Both the position numbers and the translations under genes were made by a program. This document shows positions 50,158-64,000 of a stretch of DNA of 64,000 nucleotides, piece by piece (position 1 is the first letter of the stretch; every line of letters starts with the position of its first letter). This stretch comes from Kudoa neothunni. Its lineage: Eukaryota > Cnidaria. A model generated the notes under the pieces. That model ran no database searches. It worked only from the letters and a program-made list of their open reading frames with translations, and was not told the origin of the DNA. Location: the NCBI GenBank assembly GCA_964304625.1, contig OZ199839.1, forward strand, positions 1,426,001 to 1,490,000. Reading direction: 5' to 3'.

Positions 50158-51468
50158 CTATTCTTTTTTGGCATGTTGGCTTGGTGTTAGGCCAAATTGG
50201 TTCAATTTAGTGCTAACGGATGGAGGAATCAATTTTAGCAGCCTGTATAGCAAAGTTAATTCACACATACAAAAAACTATCAATTACATTTCAATTTTTT
50301 GAGCTGCTACTTTTGAGATTTTCTCATAATAACTATCAATTTTAGCCTAAGTCATGCAACCAATCAATTAATACAAAATCGTTCACAAAAAATTATCATA
50401 CTTGATACATACTGTAGATGTAAGGATAAATGAAAAGAGAAACTGTGCCTAGTGGCCAAAAAAAATTAAAAAAATATAACTAACTAAAAATATGATTAAA
50501 TAAACCATACATAACTGAAGTAGGGTGTTAAAATTCATCATTCCATTGGTCACATAGATAAAATAGCAAAAAATAAACGTCTAATTCCATGAGAGGACGT
50601 TAAAAAACAGAAGCAGCACCTATAATACTTTAACTGTAGCAGGTGTATCTTTGACAAAGGTGAGCCCTTGAAGGAACACCATAAAATCAATTAGCCTATC
50701 GACAAAATAGTTGCTCATATCTTTCAACTAATTGATAAGACATGACAGATTATATTCAAGTAAATTATCTAAATAGAATGGTGGCAAGTACTGGTAAAGT
50801 CATTGAGCGGATATTGTAATCAAGAGCACGTCTAAAAACAGCTCAACTGCTTACAAAAATCGGTCAAGTTACGGAATAGGATTTAGTTCGTGTAATCGAT
50901 TGATATTCTTGAAGAAATGAAGTGCAAGTGTTACTGTGAGAGTCACAAAAATCGAACTCATCACAAGTGTACAAAGCACCACATGGAATCGATATTTACC
51001 AAAAGAATGCAATAACACCATGAGACTTATAAAAGCGATCGAACTGTTGATTTTATTTTTCCAATATATTATGTCCAAAACTAGATCGGAAGACAACATC
51101 AAAAATAGCACCCTTTACAGCCTCATAGAAAGTGATTTTTGCGGTATTAATCTGATCTTTGACTTATGCAACAGTCAACCCCAATTATAATTTTATACTG
51201 ACGCTGTATTAAAAATATACCGGTGCGTGGAAGCTCCAAATCGATCAAAAAATTCTTTACACCATCTATATGGGGAAAAGTCAGAAAAATATTAACCATA
51301 GATAAAAATAACAACTATTCCATAGTCTGTGATAAATTACCATTGGATTTGGTATAGTGACCGTTAGGTTCAGTAGATGATTGTTGTACCATTGAAGCTG
51401 TTTCTATGAGGGTAATACGTGAACAAAACACACCAAACAATAAAAGATCGTAAATTACCTTCGCTCAT
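50158..51468 (-). CDS. RTN: Reticulon-like ER-shaping protein
   Basis: A reticulon-homology-domain protein; members insert hairpins in the ER membrane and curve tubules. The first exons are clear: 51468-51459 (MSE), 51403-51341 and from 51265, giving a short N-terminus MSEETASMVQQSSTEPNG. The first hydrophobic hairpin is open from about 51102 to 50873: DLVLDIIYWKNKINSSIAFI corresponds to the family's VxDLIYWR-x-xx-SG motif. The second part is seen as LKDMSNYFVDRLIDFMVFLQ (50729-50664 region), then FIYPYIYSMYQ and AKIDSYYEKISK, matching the conserved end of the domain (IYE-x-xQ-x-x-ID-x-Y). The last exon ends QHAKKE before the stop at 50158-50160. Some central exon borders could not be fixed. 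The estimated length is near 200 aa, like short reticulons. Confidence 0.78.
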
Positions 51469-52736
51469 CCTAACACACTATCTATTCCGAACTGATGCCG
51501 AAGTTTGAAAACTATTGAATATCTTTATTTTCCTTAATCACACCAAAGATGCGTGTTAAAAGCTTATCTAAATTGAAGATGTGTACATGCTAGTAGCAGG
51601 TTTTATTTTGATGCTGGATCTGTAGGTGTAGAAATGTGGACAAAATGTTGAAATACATTTATTGGTTTTTAGGTTAATGGCGTAAAAAAGATCGAATAAG
51701 TGGTAGTGAGCGAATAAACCAAGAAACTTTTATGCAAAATAAATATTTTATATTACGACTCAATATTGATTGAATTATTGAACAAATATACCAAGATTAT
51801 CACACAATCCGGATGGAATAATAATTTAATCCGGCCTATTGAGCATTCTATTTGTCACATTGGTCATTGCTTAATATTATTGATATAACCTATCCCACTT
51901 ATCTGAATATTTATATATTGTCTTAGTTGATTCGGTAAAGAATCGAGATAATCTTAAAAGGCATGCATTGCCATGATGTGAAATGTCGTTGGTTGCTCAA
52001 CTTAATACCCTATGAATAATCGTATTAATTCTACGATAGTTTCACACTCTTGAGAAGTATTGAAGAACTTATATTTATGATGAAAAAACTGCGTAATTGC
52101 CTCATCAAATTTTTAGAATACGTGAAAATTGATTATCACATTATAATAATTATAAAATATACAGATAGGTAAAGATGTTTCTCTGGATTAATCCCAAGTT
52201 TATTCGATATTTGTCGATCACATTAATCCGAGATTTACGTGTGTTTTTGGATTATTCTGTTTATGTAATAAATTTTATCGTGTATCGTTGTTACCAGGGT
52301 TCCTTCGAAGGTGTTAAATATACGGGACAATTTTAAATTATATTTCAATGTCTACGAAACAACGTGAGCATTAATTCATACTGAAAGAGAACTAATCCAT
52401 TTCATCGAATTCTTATCATCTGCATGACCATTCATTATATAATCAGTCAAACATTTTATTGAAAAATTCTGTGAATAGTCTTTACCGAGTTCGACTTAGT
52501 ATTTAGTGCATTTTAAGAACCAATTTAATGTATGAATTGGATTGCATTGTCCCTCGGAGTTTAATTTGACTTCACTTTACTTATTATATTTTAAGTTTGG
52601 TAAATTGAGATAGTGGTGATAAAAGATAGGAGTTGATTGTTTTATTTTTAATAAACTTTCAACTGTAAAACTACAATGATTTATTCAAGTTGTAAAATAA
52701 GGTTTTTTACTGTTAGAGTTATTTTTATTTTGTGTT
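51469..52736. other. AT-rich DNA, no gene seen
   Basis: Upstream region of the reticulon-like gene. No exon chain or element ends were recognised. Confidence 0.5.
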
Positions 52737-52906
52737 TACAGTAAACTCTCGATATGACGTAACTTTTTGGGACAAAGGAAAAGTTACACATTAGCGAGAA
52801 ATTACGCAATACGGAGATACGCACTGGCGCAAATCACACAAATCGTTTTTTTAATTTTTGTTAATTTAGTGGCTTTTCACTATTTGATGTAATGACTGGT
52901 TATAAG

Positions 52907-54939
52907 GGTTAGAAGTAGGGCATGCAATTTTCGATTTTGATCAACTTAAACCGCCGAAATTGAATAAAAGTGCTGGCTTTTATTTATATAGATAAAAAAA
53001 CGCTGATTATAAGATTCTAATTTATTGTATTCGCTTAGTGTTACCCTTGAAAAAAACAACAACCAACAACACTACGACACACGACACGAGTAATCGTTAA
53101 TACACATGTTAAACTAAGGAATAAACACAAAGAGGAATGGATATGGGAAGAAAACGCAGAGAAATTTGAAAATATTTGTTTGAATGGAGCAATTTGGAAG
53201 CGACTGGAGACTCCCTATGCTGTAAATACTGCAAGATAATCTTACCATTCAAACAAAATAGAATTCAGGTACACATTGGTTCGCAAAAGCACATATCCAT
53301 GAAAACAAGTTTAAATAAAATGATTTTCGTCAAAAAATATTTTGCGTTATGACAAATCCAACTTGACTCAAATTGAAATGGATTTAGTTAATATCATCAT
53401 TTTTGACGGTATTCCATTTAATTCAATCAATAAAGCTAGTTATTTCAGATCTTTTACTTCAAAATATTGCCCTGCATCGAGGTCATTATCTGATGGAAGA
53501 TCTCTCATTGATAGACACCTACGTACAATATTCCAACATTGTGTAAGTGCTATTAAAGCAACGTTGATGGACCTTAGATTTAGCTTGATTATTGATGAAT
53601 AACCCGGGATAAAGAACAGACCTGTTTTTAATACACTAGCATGCTACTACGATCGTGATTCAAATACACCAAAAACAATTATGCTCGACTCTTCAAGACT
53701 TTTACAGTGTAATTCTGTCGTCGTCACAAAGCAGTTATCAACGGTAATAAAACGTTACAACTTATCATGGGATAACTGGATTGCGATTTTTTCGGATTCG
53801 GCACCATATATGAAACGAGTCTCTAAGGAATTCAAGACAATGTATCCACACATCATATTTATTCCAGGCTACTCCCATTAAATTCATCTCGCTGTTCCCA
53901 AAGCGATTAATATTCATTTAATGAATATTAATAAGTTTTTTATGGAGTTTTCAGCTCTTTTAGGAAAAAATATGTTTTTGATTCACCTCAAAAATAATAA
54001 CTTTGAGTGTTTCGACAAAATACCCCCTGTAACAGATATCCGTTGGTACAACCTCTTTAACTGCTAAAAGCAGATGAAAGAATATTTTACAACTACGGTT
54101 GACTTTCTAAGCCAGATTAAAGAAGAAGAATTTGGCAAGAAATTAAATGAATTGTTCGAAATCAATCCGAAAAGTTTTTATGTTTTGTTTGTTTGGATAT
54201 GTTGATGGAAAAACTTTCGTCTTTGATTGAATATTCCAAGTTTATTGAAACTGGAGAAAATCTATGTTTCTCGGATATATTTCATTTGATAACCGAAGAT
54301 TTTGATATTAAAAAAATTATTTTTTTGAAACTCTTGGAAATATCCCCCTTGACGCTCGAATTGACTTGATCAGAAAAACTGAATGCTTCCGTGATACGAT
54401 TTCCCGAGACCTCCACCAATATATTTCAAATAGTATTAGCGAATGTTTTTCCTCAGCCACCTTTCTAGAGGCAATAAAACGCTGCAATCCAGACAATAAT
54501 ATATCAATTACAAACATCAACATTTAAGGTCTTTGTTTTTTAGTTCAGACAGAAGATAAAACGGAAATTAGAAATGAATATAATTTTCTTTGTAAAATTC
54601 TTCAAACCTCCACCCAATTTGTTGATATCAATTATTGGACAAAAATATCAAATGTTTGTCCCTTACTGTCAAAAATTGTTCAAGGTTTACTGGTGGCACC
54701 TGTATCGTCCATAAGTGTGGAGAGAAGCTTTTCAAAAATGAATCATGTCTTTGGAAAAGACCGGATGAGCATATCTGATGAGCGCTTAATCGTGTTGAAT
54801 ATTTTAAACTTCAATGGACCATCAATACTTTAGCCATTATTGTTAACATTATAGTATTTCTTCGTCGTTGTATATATTTATTGACCGATAAAAGCCGTCG
54901 ATTTTGTTAAAAATAAACGTCGAAAATTTCGGCCTCGTT
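52907..54939 (+). mobile_element. hAT transposon, coding but broken
   Basis: A 2.0-kb element flanked by an 8-bp direct repeat GTTATAAG (52899-52906 and 54940-54947). A BED-type zinc finger (CCKYCKIILPFKQ...HIGSQKH, about 53216-53292) follows MGRKRREI, where an early TGA interrupts. The core ORFs 53342-53602 and 53681-53881 give LRFSLIIDE (first Asp) and IFSDSAPYM (second Asp). The C-terminal dimerisation domain reads SSISVERSFSKMN (about 54703-54741), with the catalytic Glu. Stops after IIDE (53600) and GYSH (53879), plus further breaks between 54060 and 54540, leave it inactive. The zinc-finger layout resembles the hAT group related to CGGBP1. It inserted into the pogo-like element. Confidence 0.85.
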
Positions 54940-54960
54940 GTTATAAGCAAAGTTAACATA

Positions 54961-55034
54961 TGCACAATCGTCAGCAGAGCGGTAAGGCATCATCGCCTTT
55001 AAGTTATGGTTCGAGGGTCCGAACCTTGCCCACG
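54961..55034 (+). other. tRNA-like segment
   Basis: The sequence from TGCACAATCG has a degraded A box (CAGCAGAGCGG) and a T-arm-like GGTTCGAGGGTCCGAACC with a B-box resemblance. It does not fold into a full cloverleaf by eye. It may be a SINE head or a tRNA pseudogene. Confidence 0.3.
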
Positions 55035-55337
55035 ATTATCTATTGCATTAAATGCAAATTAGTTTAATTTTATTTCCAATATTTCTCTGAAATCGAGTCA
55101 TTTTCAATTTTTACTGTAAAGCACTTTAGAGATTACTATTATTAAAATCAACAATTTGAGTTACGAAATAGCAAGAACATCAATTTTTTTTCCTTATGTA
55201 ATCTTTTTACACCTTATATAGAATTAAACAGTCAAAAATAGAATTATGATAATATATTATTTCTTTCCTTATCAAAATAAAATTATCAAAAGTATGCTAA
55301 AATATATCGTGTTACGCAATATCGAGTGTTGATTGTA

Positions 55338-55878
55338 CATTTGAGTTTCCTCATTAACATAATTTACAAATGCACTGAGTGCGAAAGTCCTCTGACAGAT
55401 GGTTAGTAAAAATTATTTGTAGGGATTGTTTTATAATTTAATATAAAAGTTTTACGCAATAATAAGAAACGAAATGTTGAAATCGTAAATTTTTCATATT
55501 AGCTTTTAGAAAATGGGGTCAACTTCGTCGTGTGAATGTCGTATTCTCTTCAAATTTAACAAGGTGCCTAATATAATTATGTATTTGTTAGTGTAACGTA
55601 ATATTTCTAAACAATTAAAATTCAACTATTATTTTTATTGTAATTAATGATTACTATGTCTTTTAATGTTTTAAACGAAGAAAAACGAAAATTTTTAATA
55701 TTTTTCATTTTGTTTAATTAATTTTTATATTGGTTCTATTATCACATTTAAATCCAAGGATAGGTATATTTTCACCGAATATATCTTTTGGAGAATGAGC
55801 CTCTCCATTTTATAATATATTTTTCATGAAAATTTGAGAGTAGAACTATCAAAATTAATTATTGAAAAAAGTCATTAA
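55338..55878. other. AT-rich DNA, no gene seen
   Basis: No ORF or element ends were recognised between the pogo-like element and Helitron-like copy 2. Confidence 0.5.
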
Positions 55879-57782
55879 TCTATCTATATAAAATTCTTTG
55901 TCTGTCAGTGTCCACAAATGCGCATGTGCCACGGAGAAACTTTTTTTAAATACGGCTTTAGTTTGCATTTGAATAGATGATAACATTAATAAAAATCGTT
56001 CATTTACTTGGAAGTATAAATATAATCAATATCGAAGTCAGAAATAAGGAATTTTCTGGTTGTTTACTCAAATAGCAGATTAGATAGTACCCGCATAATA
56101 TTAATGTTAGTTTACTTCAGAGTGATACTCAATTAGAATAAACTTTTACTTACTGCATATAAAGAGAATCTACTATTTATAATGTTTCAAAAATGTTACA
56201 TATGCCTGTTTGGAGTAATTTTAAGACAGATAAAACTATTAACGTCACATTTACAAGAGTTGTTGCATTTCCCTTAAAATTTGAAGCATAACCAATTTAT
56301 TTGGGATGTATTTTCATTTTTTAAGTGTTATGGATATAGTTAAGCGAAAAAGATTGTAGTCATTTTAAATAAAACACATAATTTGAGATTAAAGTTGTTG
56401 CCATGTTGGAATAATTTTGGTCTCTATACGCATTCTAAAAACGATTTTTGATGTGTGTAGAGTTTTCAAATAATTAAATTTTTGTGATAACTTCTTAAAT
56501 GAAAATTTCTTTTTATCAAATATATAGATTGAGATTGAAACTACGTTCGTCTTTTGATATTTATTTACTCATTTTTTGGTTTTCCTAAACTTTCTTGCAA
56601 AGCAACTGGCATAACTAATTCAATAAGTTTCTATATTTGATGAGATAATTTTTTAAATAATGTTTAAGTTCTTAGTAACCTAATTATTCCCTACCCGCAG
56701 ACCTTAAGGTTAATATTCAAATCAATATACTGTTTTCTTTAGGCTCACTTTAATTCATTATGATATAAAGCTGCATGAAAATATGCGACACTGCATTCGA
56801 TACGTAGTTTCAGAATTTATATTCATAATTTCTTTTGCACAAAACACAGTCCCCTCTCAATACGTGTCTTGTAAGTTAGTAAGAAATTGTTGGTCTATTC
56901 GATCTAACCGATATTTTCACAAAGTTTTCGTTAATCTAATCATTGTTCAATACAACGAAATTTTTTTAGGGAAATCAAACAGTACGTTAATTTTTAAAGG
57001 GGTGCATTCCTTCAAGAAAACCAGTTGATGTTTAAGCATTACTGTAATTTTTCAAACCAAAAATACCTTTACATTTTATATTTAATCGTATTTTGACAAT
57101 TAAATTTGTATATTGTTGAACCAATAAGTATTCTTGATAAAAAGCAAGGTTGGATTTATTTATAAATGGAGGAATTTTGTTACAGTAGTGAATACGTTAG
57201 TTACCGCTCACAACTTTTTAAAACATCATTGGAATCATTATAAAATAGCGAAAAAAAGGAGTAACAATTAATATTTATAGTTCGGAGGCATCTTAGGTCG
57301 ATTTAATTTTTTTATCATTTGTAGACTAATAATAAATTTTATAACTAGAAGGATTAATTTTTATTAAAAAATTTTGAAAAGAAAGGAAAGTCCTATTTAA
57401 GTTACTTGATGATTTTGTTTCATAGATAACTGAACTTTAATCGTGAATTAAATTGCTCATAAAATTAAGATCATTATATTTTTGGTCAATAATTTGTAAA
57501 ATAAACTTAAAAATACTCATTAATTTCTCTCAATACCTCTATTCACATTTGAATGGAAAGTGCTTGCATAATTTTGTTTACCTAAATCATTACATTGCAA
57601 AAGTAATGACAAGCTGTAAAATGCATCAATTAAAATAGAAAAATAAAATGATAAGTTAAAATTTTTCATCACACAGTACCAGGCAACGCTGGGCATTAGC
57701 GATATTTACTTAAAAATCCAAAAGGTTTTAATCTGAGCCGGGTTTTAGCCTACTTGACTGGGCAAGGGAGCCTTCGCGCTAG
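55879..57782 (+). mobile_element. Non-autonomous Helitron-like element, copy 2
   Basis: It starts TCTATCTATATAAAATTC after an A and ends CTTCGCGCTAG before a T, the Helitron rule. It is collinear with copy 1 (9521-11579), with small indels. Copy 1 is about 150 bp longer and keeps a fuller 3' hairpin. ORFs inside (56783-57028, 57453-57638) lack Rep or helicase motifs and are chance frames. Confidence 0.7.
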
Positions 57783-59259
57783 TCCTCAATAAAACTGTCG
57801 GTCAATGTTAAATCTGGTTGGAAAATCATTTGGCTGACTTTAAACTTTGCTTTTGAATAGTAACATTAAGTTGCAATAATAAAAGTTAGGATGTAAGTAA
57901 TTTTGAGTAATCCAATTATATATTTATTGAAATTTTACCTTAAAGTTAAACATATTTAAAAAAATATATTTATTTAATTTAATTTTATGCAACAAAATGT
58001 ATAAAAGTATTTTGCTACGAAAGGTTTATTTTGGTGAGAGTAGACATTCAATTCTAATCCAAATATATTCTTCATGACACTCAGAGCATCAAACTGAGTA
58101 CATGTTAATTTTGTTATAAAGTTTTAGGAGTGAAAAATACTTTTTCTATATCGCTTTACATTCTTAAATGGTAATTAGCGTATCATAACAAATATTTCTA
58201 GTTTATGCTAAACCGAGCTAGAAATATTTTTACTAATAAGTCTAAATACTTTCTGGTTACTAATAAGATCAATATTTTTGCGTTCAAATTCAGTAGATTA
58301 AACTGTCTTTTAATAATTTTGATTAGAAACTGAAATACGGTGGTTTTGAGGTAAATATACATATACGATAGATTTTATGTTTTTTTTAAATAGGTAAAAA
58401 GATATTAAATAGCTAGCCTAAAATATTCTTCATATAGCGTTTTGCAGCTTATTAAATTTTAAGATAATGAATTCAAGATATTTTGGTAAATTATAGTACG
58501 CTTGAATTGTTCTGTGGTGTTTTATAATGGTCAATGAAATAGCCATACTTCCCTACCATTATAGTTATGATCGCGCTATGAAATAACGCAAAATATGTTT
58601 TTTTCATTCAAATAGGATCTTGAGAGAGTATTTGATACGCAACTTTAAATTATATCTTAATTTATACTATTTCATCATTATTTTAATTCTCGGTTTTCTG
58701 ATGCACTCAGTTAACGAAAAAATACATATTGTTATCGACAGAATGGTCGAAGCTTATTACAAAAAGCTTCATTCGGTAAATATTTATAAAACAACCACCA
58801 AAAACAAAAAGGCAAGCTCAAAAACAACACCGCAAAGTTTTATTTTTGTCATTTCAATATTTTGAGGAGAATAATCAAATCAAAATAAGTCTATTTGCGG
58901 GTTTTCGCGGAAGATATGATATTTTCTGAGGAAAACAGTGATAAATAGAAAATGTGGAATTTCCGCGCTCAGAAAATACATTTTTCTCATCTCTACAATC
59001 ATTAGTAGCAATTATGGTCATCATTTAGCGCATTGCCATGACGCGAAAATGTACGAAAATATAATTCAACCGACCTCGTGTTCGCTTTTATATTAGGTTT
59101 CTCATCGTGTTGCTAATGCTACACTAAGCTGAATCAAATTCTAATTTTGTTAATAAAAGATTAAGGAATTATATTTGTGATCATTTTGCACCTTAGGAAT
59201 GAAATTAATTGAGTTCTTTGAATGGTCGATTGGCCTAAACCTTCAAATTTTAATCTCTA
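57783..59259. other. AT-rich DNA, no gene seen
   Basis: No supported feature. The ORF at 58620-58865 starts at TTG and has one hydrophobic stretch but no family signal. Confidence 0.5.
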
Positions 59260-60338
59260 CTAGCTGGAACTGCCCAGTGTTGCTTGGGGAAGATTTCGCC
59301 TAGAGGCATTTTTTAATAGCATTCAAAAAATATATTGAAATCTCGAATTAACCCATAGAAACAAAATAACTAAAAATTTCGTGGCTCGGCATCAACGCTA
59401 AACAAGTTAAGGTCAACGTTGTATTTTTTTCATTCCGAATTATTTAAATCCCGTTAAAGTGTTATCTAAAACGTTATTTTTTGGCTCGGAGGATTTTTAA
59501 AAGTCGAATTCTGGCCTGGCTCGGTAACTGGGTGCACCACTAACTTTTTAAGAGATAAAAAAATAGAAAAAATAAAAGAAATAGAAGAAAACTTATGAAA
59601 ATTAATCGATATTGCTAATATTAGCATCGTTTAGCTCGGCATAAACATACATGCGCTTTTATCATAAACAGCCACAAATCGCGTCGACTTCAACATAAAC
59701 AATTTAAATAATTTGGTAAAATAAAAGTACAGCCATCGGCATTGAATTTAATCACGTAAAGTAAAACTTAGCGGACGATTTAATAAAACCTATGAACGCA
59801 GTATTTCCCTTATAACGCTTCAATCGATACAACTTTAACGTTCTCCACGAATTCGTTATTTATGAAACATATATAGATTTTTTACCACATTGAAAACCAT
59901 TAATAGAACTTATAAAATACACTTATCAAGTCATATACGTTAAAACTCCGCAAATACGGAATGTGTTTTAAACAGACACCCAAATAGAAACGCCATTCTT
60001 ATACATAAAGATAGACAGAAGCAGTTAATGAACATATGATGGAGCATATAAGGGAGATAGTTAACTTCAACCGACCATCACCATGACATAAGCAAGCGCT
60101 AATCCTATAGTTGAACTCAAGTAATCCGTTTGACAAAATCACTATTTTCTAAACACTTCTTGGAACATTTGATAGTGTGCAACGATTTAAAGATTTTTTG
60201 AAACATTGAAATTTTTATAAAATTTCATATATGGCTCTCTATAAAGGAAAAAATTATCCACACATGCGTACTTAGGGGCGTACACACACTGACACACAAA
60301 CAAACATACCGACAGTCCTCTTTTATATATATAAAGGA
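59260..60338 (-). mobile_element. Helitron-like element, second subfamily
   Basis: On the minus strand the element begins TCCTTTATATATATAAAAGA after an A, carries GGTATGTTTG and TGTGTCAGTGTG near the 5' end, and ends CACTGGGCAGTTCCAGCTAG before a T. Ends and the CAAC(A/G)CTGGGCA motif near the 3' terminus link it to the copies at 9.5 and 55.9 kb, but the body differs. It has no coding capacity. Confidence 0.6.
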
Positions 60339-62823
60339 TTATATGGTTATTGTGAATGTTATTTTCAGCCCATAATGGCGTGTATATATATTTGTAGAAT
60401 AACTGGCTTCAATATATTTCGGTATATGAACGATGTGTATCCCGTATAATGAAGGTTACTGGGAGGAAAATTAATTTGTGGCCGCGCGAACGTACGTGGC
60501 ATTATTGATTAAAATTTGTAGTGGTTAATTGTAGACCATTTTCGGAGTTTGTTCTATAAATTTTATTCGTAACTTGTATATTAAATTTACTAAAAATGTT
60601 GATAGCTAAGTAACTACTTTAAAATTATTTTCTCGCTCAAATTATAATATTTCTGGGACACATTCATTGCAGAGCAAATATTTTAAAATTAGTGTTGTAA
60701 GTTATAAAGAAATAGAATGAATGATAATATTATTAAAGTAATAAAACATCGCTAACAAGTAAAAAACGTTTGGGCGTAATAAATTTAAAAAAATAATTTA
60801 GTTAAACGAGTAATTATTTGCAATATTATTGTAATATGACTGTTTAATCTATAGTATAATTACATTGTTTTACGGATGTTATTTTAAATGACGGCGAGTA
60901 TAGACTTTGGGAAATTCACAACGTAGTTAATTCTCCTAAAACTTTTTATTCAGCTTCTTTAAAATGTGTTTAGTATAAATATTTTGTCTTCCATTAATTA
61001 TGGCAATAAGGAAAACTATTTTTCCTCTCAATCATTTTATAATATTTATTCATACAACGTTTTACCACAAATAATGAGGCAAATTCAATGTAATTAAATA
61101 ACATTATTTTCAATTTGATTAGTAATAAAAGTTTTTGGTGTCATATTTTATTTTACTTAGTTGTTTTAAAATATCTAATTTAGAAAAATAAATCTTCATG
61201 TTTGAGTTAAAAAATTAAACAGCCATTATTTAAGCCAATAGTTAATATAGAATATCTTATTCTGATATCGATATTTCGAAGAACTGTTAAAATTTTTAAC
61301 ATTTAATTTTGAGAAAGATATAACTTTTTGTATATTTTCATCCACTTTTCAAAAAATACCTAAATATGTAAATTTATCATGGTTGGAACTGAGGTTATTT
61401 GAAAATATACATGTCTGAATCCCATCATAATAATTTATTATTATCATTATTAATTAGTATTTTATTATTACATAATCACGATCATTAGTAAATGAGGAAT
61501 AAACTAGATAAATGATTTCCCTTTTTACTAACTCAATTGTTGTTGTTAGAAATATTTCAAGAAACCAAAATAGTTGGTTGTAATATTTATTAAACACATA
61601 GTTCATAATTCACATCTGTTTGATAATACTATTTGGTAGAATTAAAAAATGGAACGTATTGATTCTATGTATTTTATGTGAACGATACTTCTGATTTAAA
61701 TCTGGACTTTTTAAATCTCGTAAAATATTAAGTAAACAAAGATTTAAAATTAAAATAAATTATTCATTTTATATGGAAACGATTTATTTAAAGATAAAAG
61801 ATAATAAGATAGATGTGAAATTAGGATCGAATAAAAACGCCACAGCGTCTATTATGGCAGGGTTTCTCGACCGGAAGTAAATTTTAAACGACGGATAGTA
61901 AATTAAGTAACATCAAAGTTGGATAGGGGAAATTTTTGCATAATACGGTTTGCGACGTACTTAAGTATGTCTAAGGGATTATATTATTTAGGCTGTTAAA
62001 TTTAATAATAAGTCGTCAGAAATGCCTAAAATGTTTTTAGGAATAAGTATTTAACAATTAAATACTTATAAAGTTATTGTTAGCCCCTTTCTTTTATCCT
62101 CGTTTATCTTTTAGAGGTGCAGCCTAATAATAATAATAATACTTAAGTCGCTATTTTCATGATAAATAGTATTCAGGTGTCACCTTTTTTGTCCATTTTT
62201 AATTATTTATGGCCTACAAATCCAAAGAAATGGTTAAGAAATAGTTTAATTTGGAGAAATTTACAAAATTAAATCGGTAAACAGCTTATGAGCAAAAGTT
62301 TCTGGGATTGAAAATTGTCTTTAAACAAACGTACTTACCTTTAGAATTGAATTTACCGTGAGAATATCCTCTACTTAGCTTAACCAGTATAAAACCCTAA
62401 AGTAAGTATGAATTTGGCTTCCAAGTTAAGGGGGTAAATTTGAAAAAACAGTTGAAATACCCTGTACTAGGTAGGGATTAATCTAATTTTTTAGTACTAA
62501 AACTCTGTTTTTTCGCTATTAAAAGGAGAGGAATTTCAATTAGTTTAACTTCCACCGTTTATAATTAAAAAAGAGAAAACTCCTAAATGTTAAAAATAAC
62601 TGTTTGTAATTTTGGATCAGGAGTTTGCTAACGTTTTAAAATTCTGTTAATTGAAGGAATGCATCGATGAGATGTTTTGGTTTGCACTATCATTCGAGTA
62701 AGCTTTAAAAAGAAAAATTGGAATAATGTAATCGCAACATTTGTTTTCCTTAAATAACTCAATACACACGAAGTGCTGTAACGACTAACGTATGTCAATA
62801 GATGCGTAATTTGGCGTGGAAGT
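60339..62823. other. AT-rich DNA, no gene seen
   Basis: It contains an (ATA)n-like run near 62126-62142 and no recognisable exon chain. It includes the 3' flank of the GPI gene. Confidence 0.55.

Positions 62824-64000
<1,177 letters not shown>

Larger units (their letters stand above)
52737..55337. mobile_element. pogo/Tigger-like element split by a hAT element
   Basis: The ends TACAGTAAACTCTCGATATG (left) and, inverted, TACAATCAACACTCGATATT (right) match over about 26 bp, continue with CGTAAC on both sides and are bounded by TA, the Tigger/pogo pattern. After removing the inner hAT element the remainder is about 560 bp, so it is a non-autonomous derivative. A tRNA-like segment lies in its right half. 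Confidence 0.8.

Overview
The window is AT-rich animal nuclear DNA. Seven recognisable protein genes and one tRNA gene sit in a landscape of decayed DNA transposons. An animal is indicated by a Na,K-ATPase beta subunit, Integrator subunit 11 and an ILKAP-type phosphatase. Nearly every host gene is cut into many small exons by GT-AG introns that I read as mostly 41-96 nt, with two candidates of only 22 and 25 nt. Because exons are so short, most genes are invisible as long ORFs; I rebuilt them by reading splice sites and checking the frame. Small introns plus this base composition would fit a reduced metazoan lineage such as a mesozoan (dicyemid or orthonectid) or a myxozoan, but that is inference only.

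Layout: 0.3-9.4 kb holds relics of three piggyBac-type elements and one inverted-repeat element. A Helitron-like element (9.5-11.6 kb) and a 198-bp hAT MITE (11.7 kb) follow. Host genes then run: Na,K-ATPase beta (+, 12.7-13.8 kb), an unidentified GC-richer coding block (-, 13.9-14.4 kb), tRNA-Ser(CGA) (14.8 kb). A pogo-like relic (15.6-16.7 kb) and a TTAA-flanked MITE split by a hAT MITE (16.9-18.7 kb) come next. ILKAP-like phosphatase (-, 22.2-23.8 kb) and eIF3h (-, 27.2-28.3 kb) are separated by a MITE, a tRNA-derived SINE and another MITE. Between 28.3 and 39.7 kb there are only mobile elements, one unidentified ORF and AT-rich DNA. Signal peptide peptidase (-, 41.5-43.1 kb), INTS11 (+, 46.6-49.1 kb) and a reticulon-like gene (-, 50.2-51.5 kb) form the densest gene region. 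A hAT element nested in a pogo-like element (52.7-55.3 kb) and two more Helitron-like copies (55.9-57.8 and 59.3-60.3 kb) follow, and the 3' half of glucose-6-phosphate isomerase (-) closes the window.

The genes are unrelated housekeeping loci (ion transport, phosphatase signalling, translation initiation, ER intramembrane proteolysis, snRNA/mRNA 3' processing, ER shaping, glycolysis) on both strands; nothing suggests operons or a shared pathway. The most informative content is architectural: very small introns, a 12-nt microexon, and a readable order of transposon-into-transposon insertions with target-site duplications. I saw no CRISPR array, rRNA, LTR element or virus-like element, and no convincing undescribed multi-gene system.
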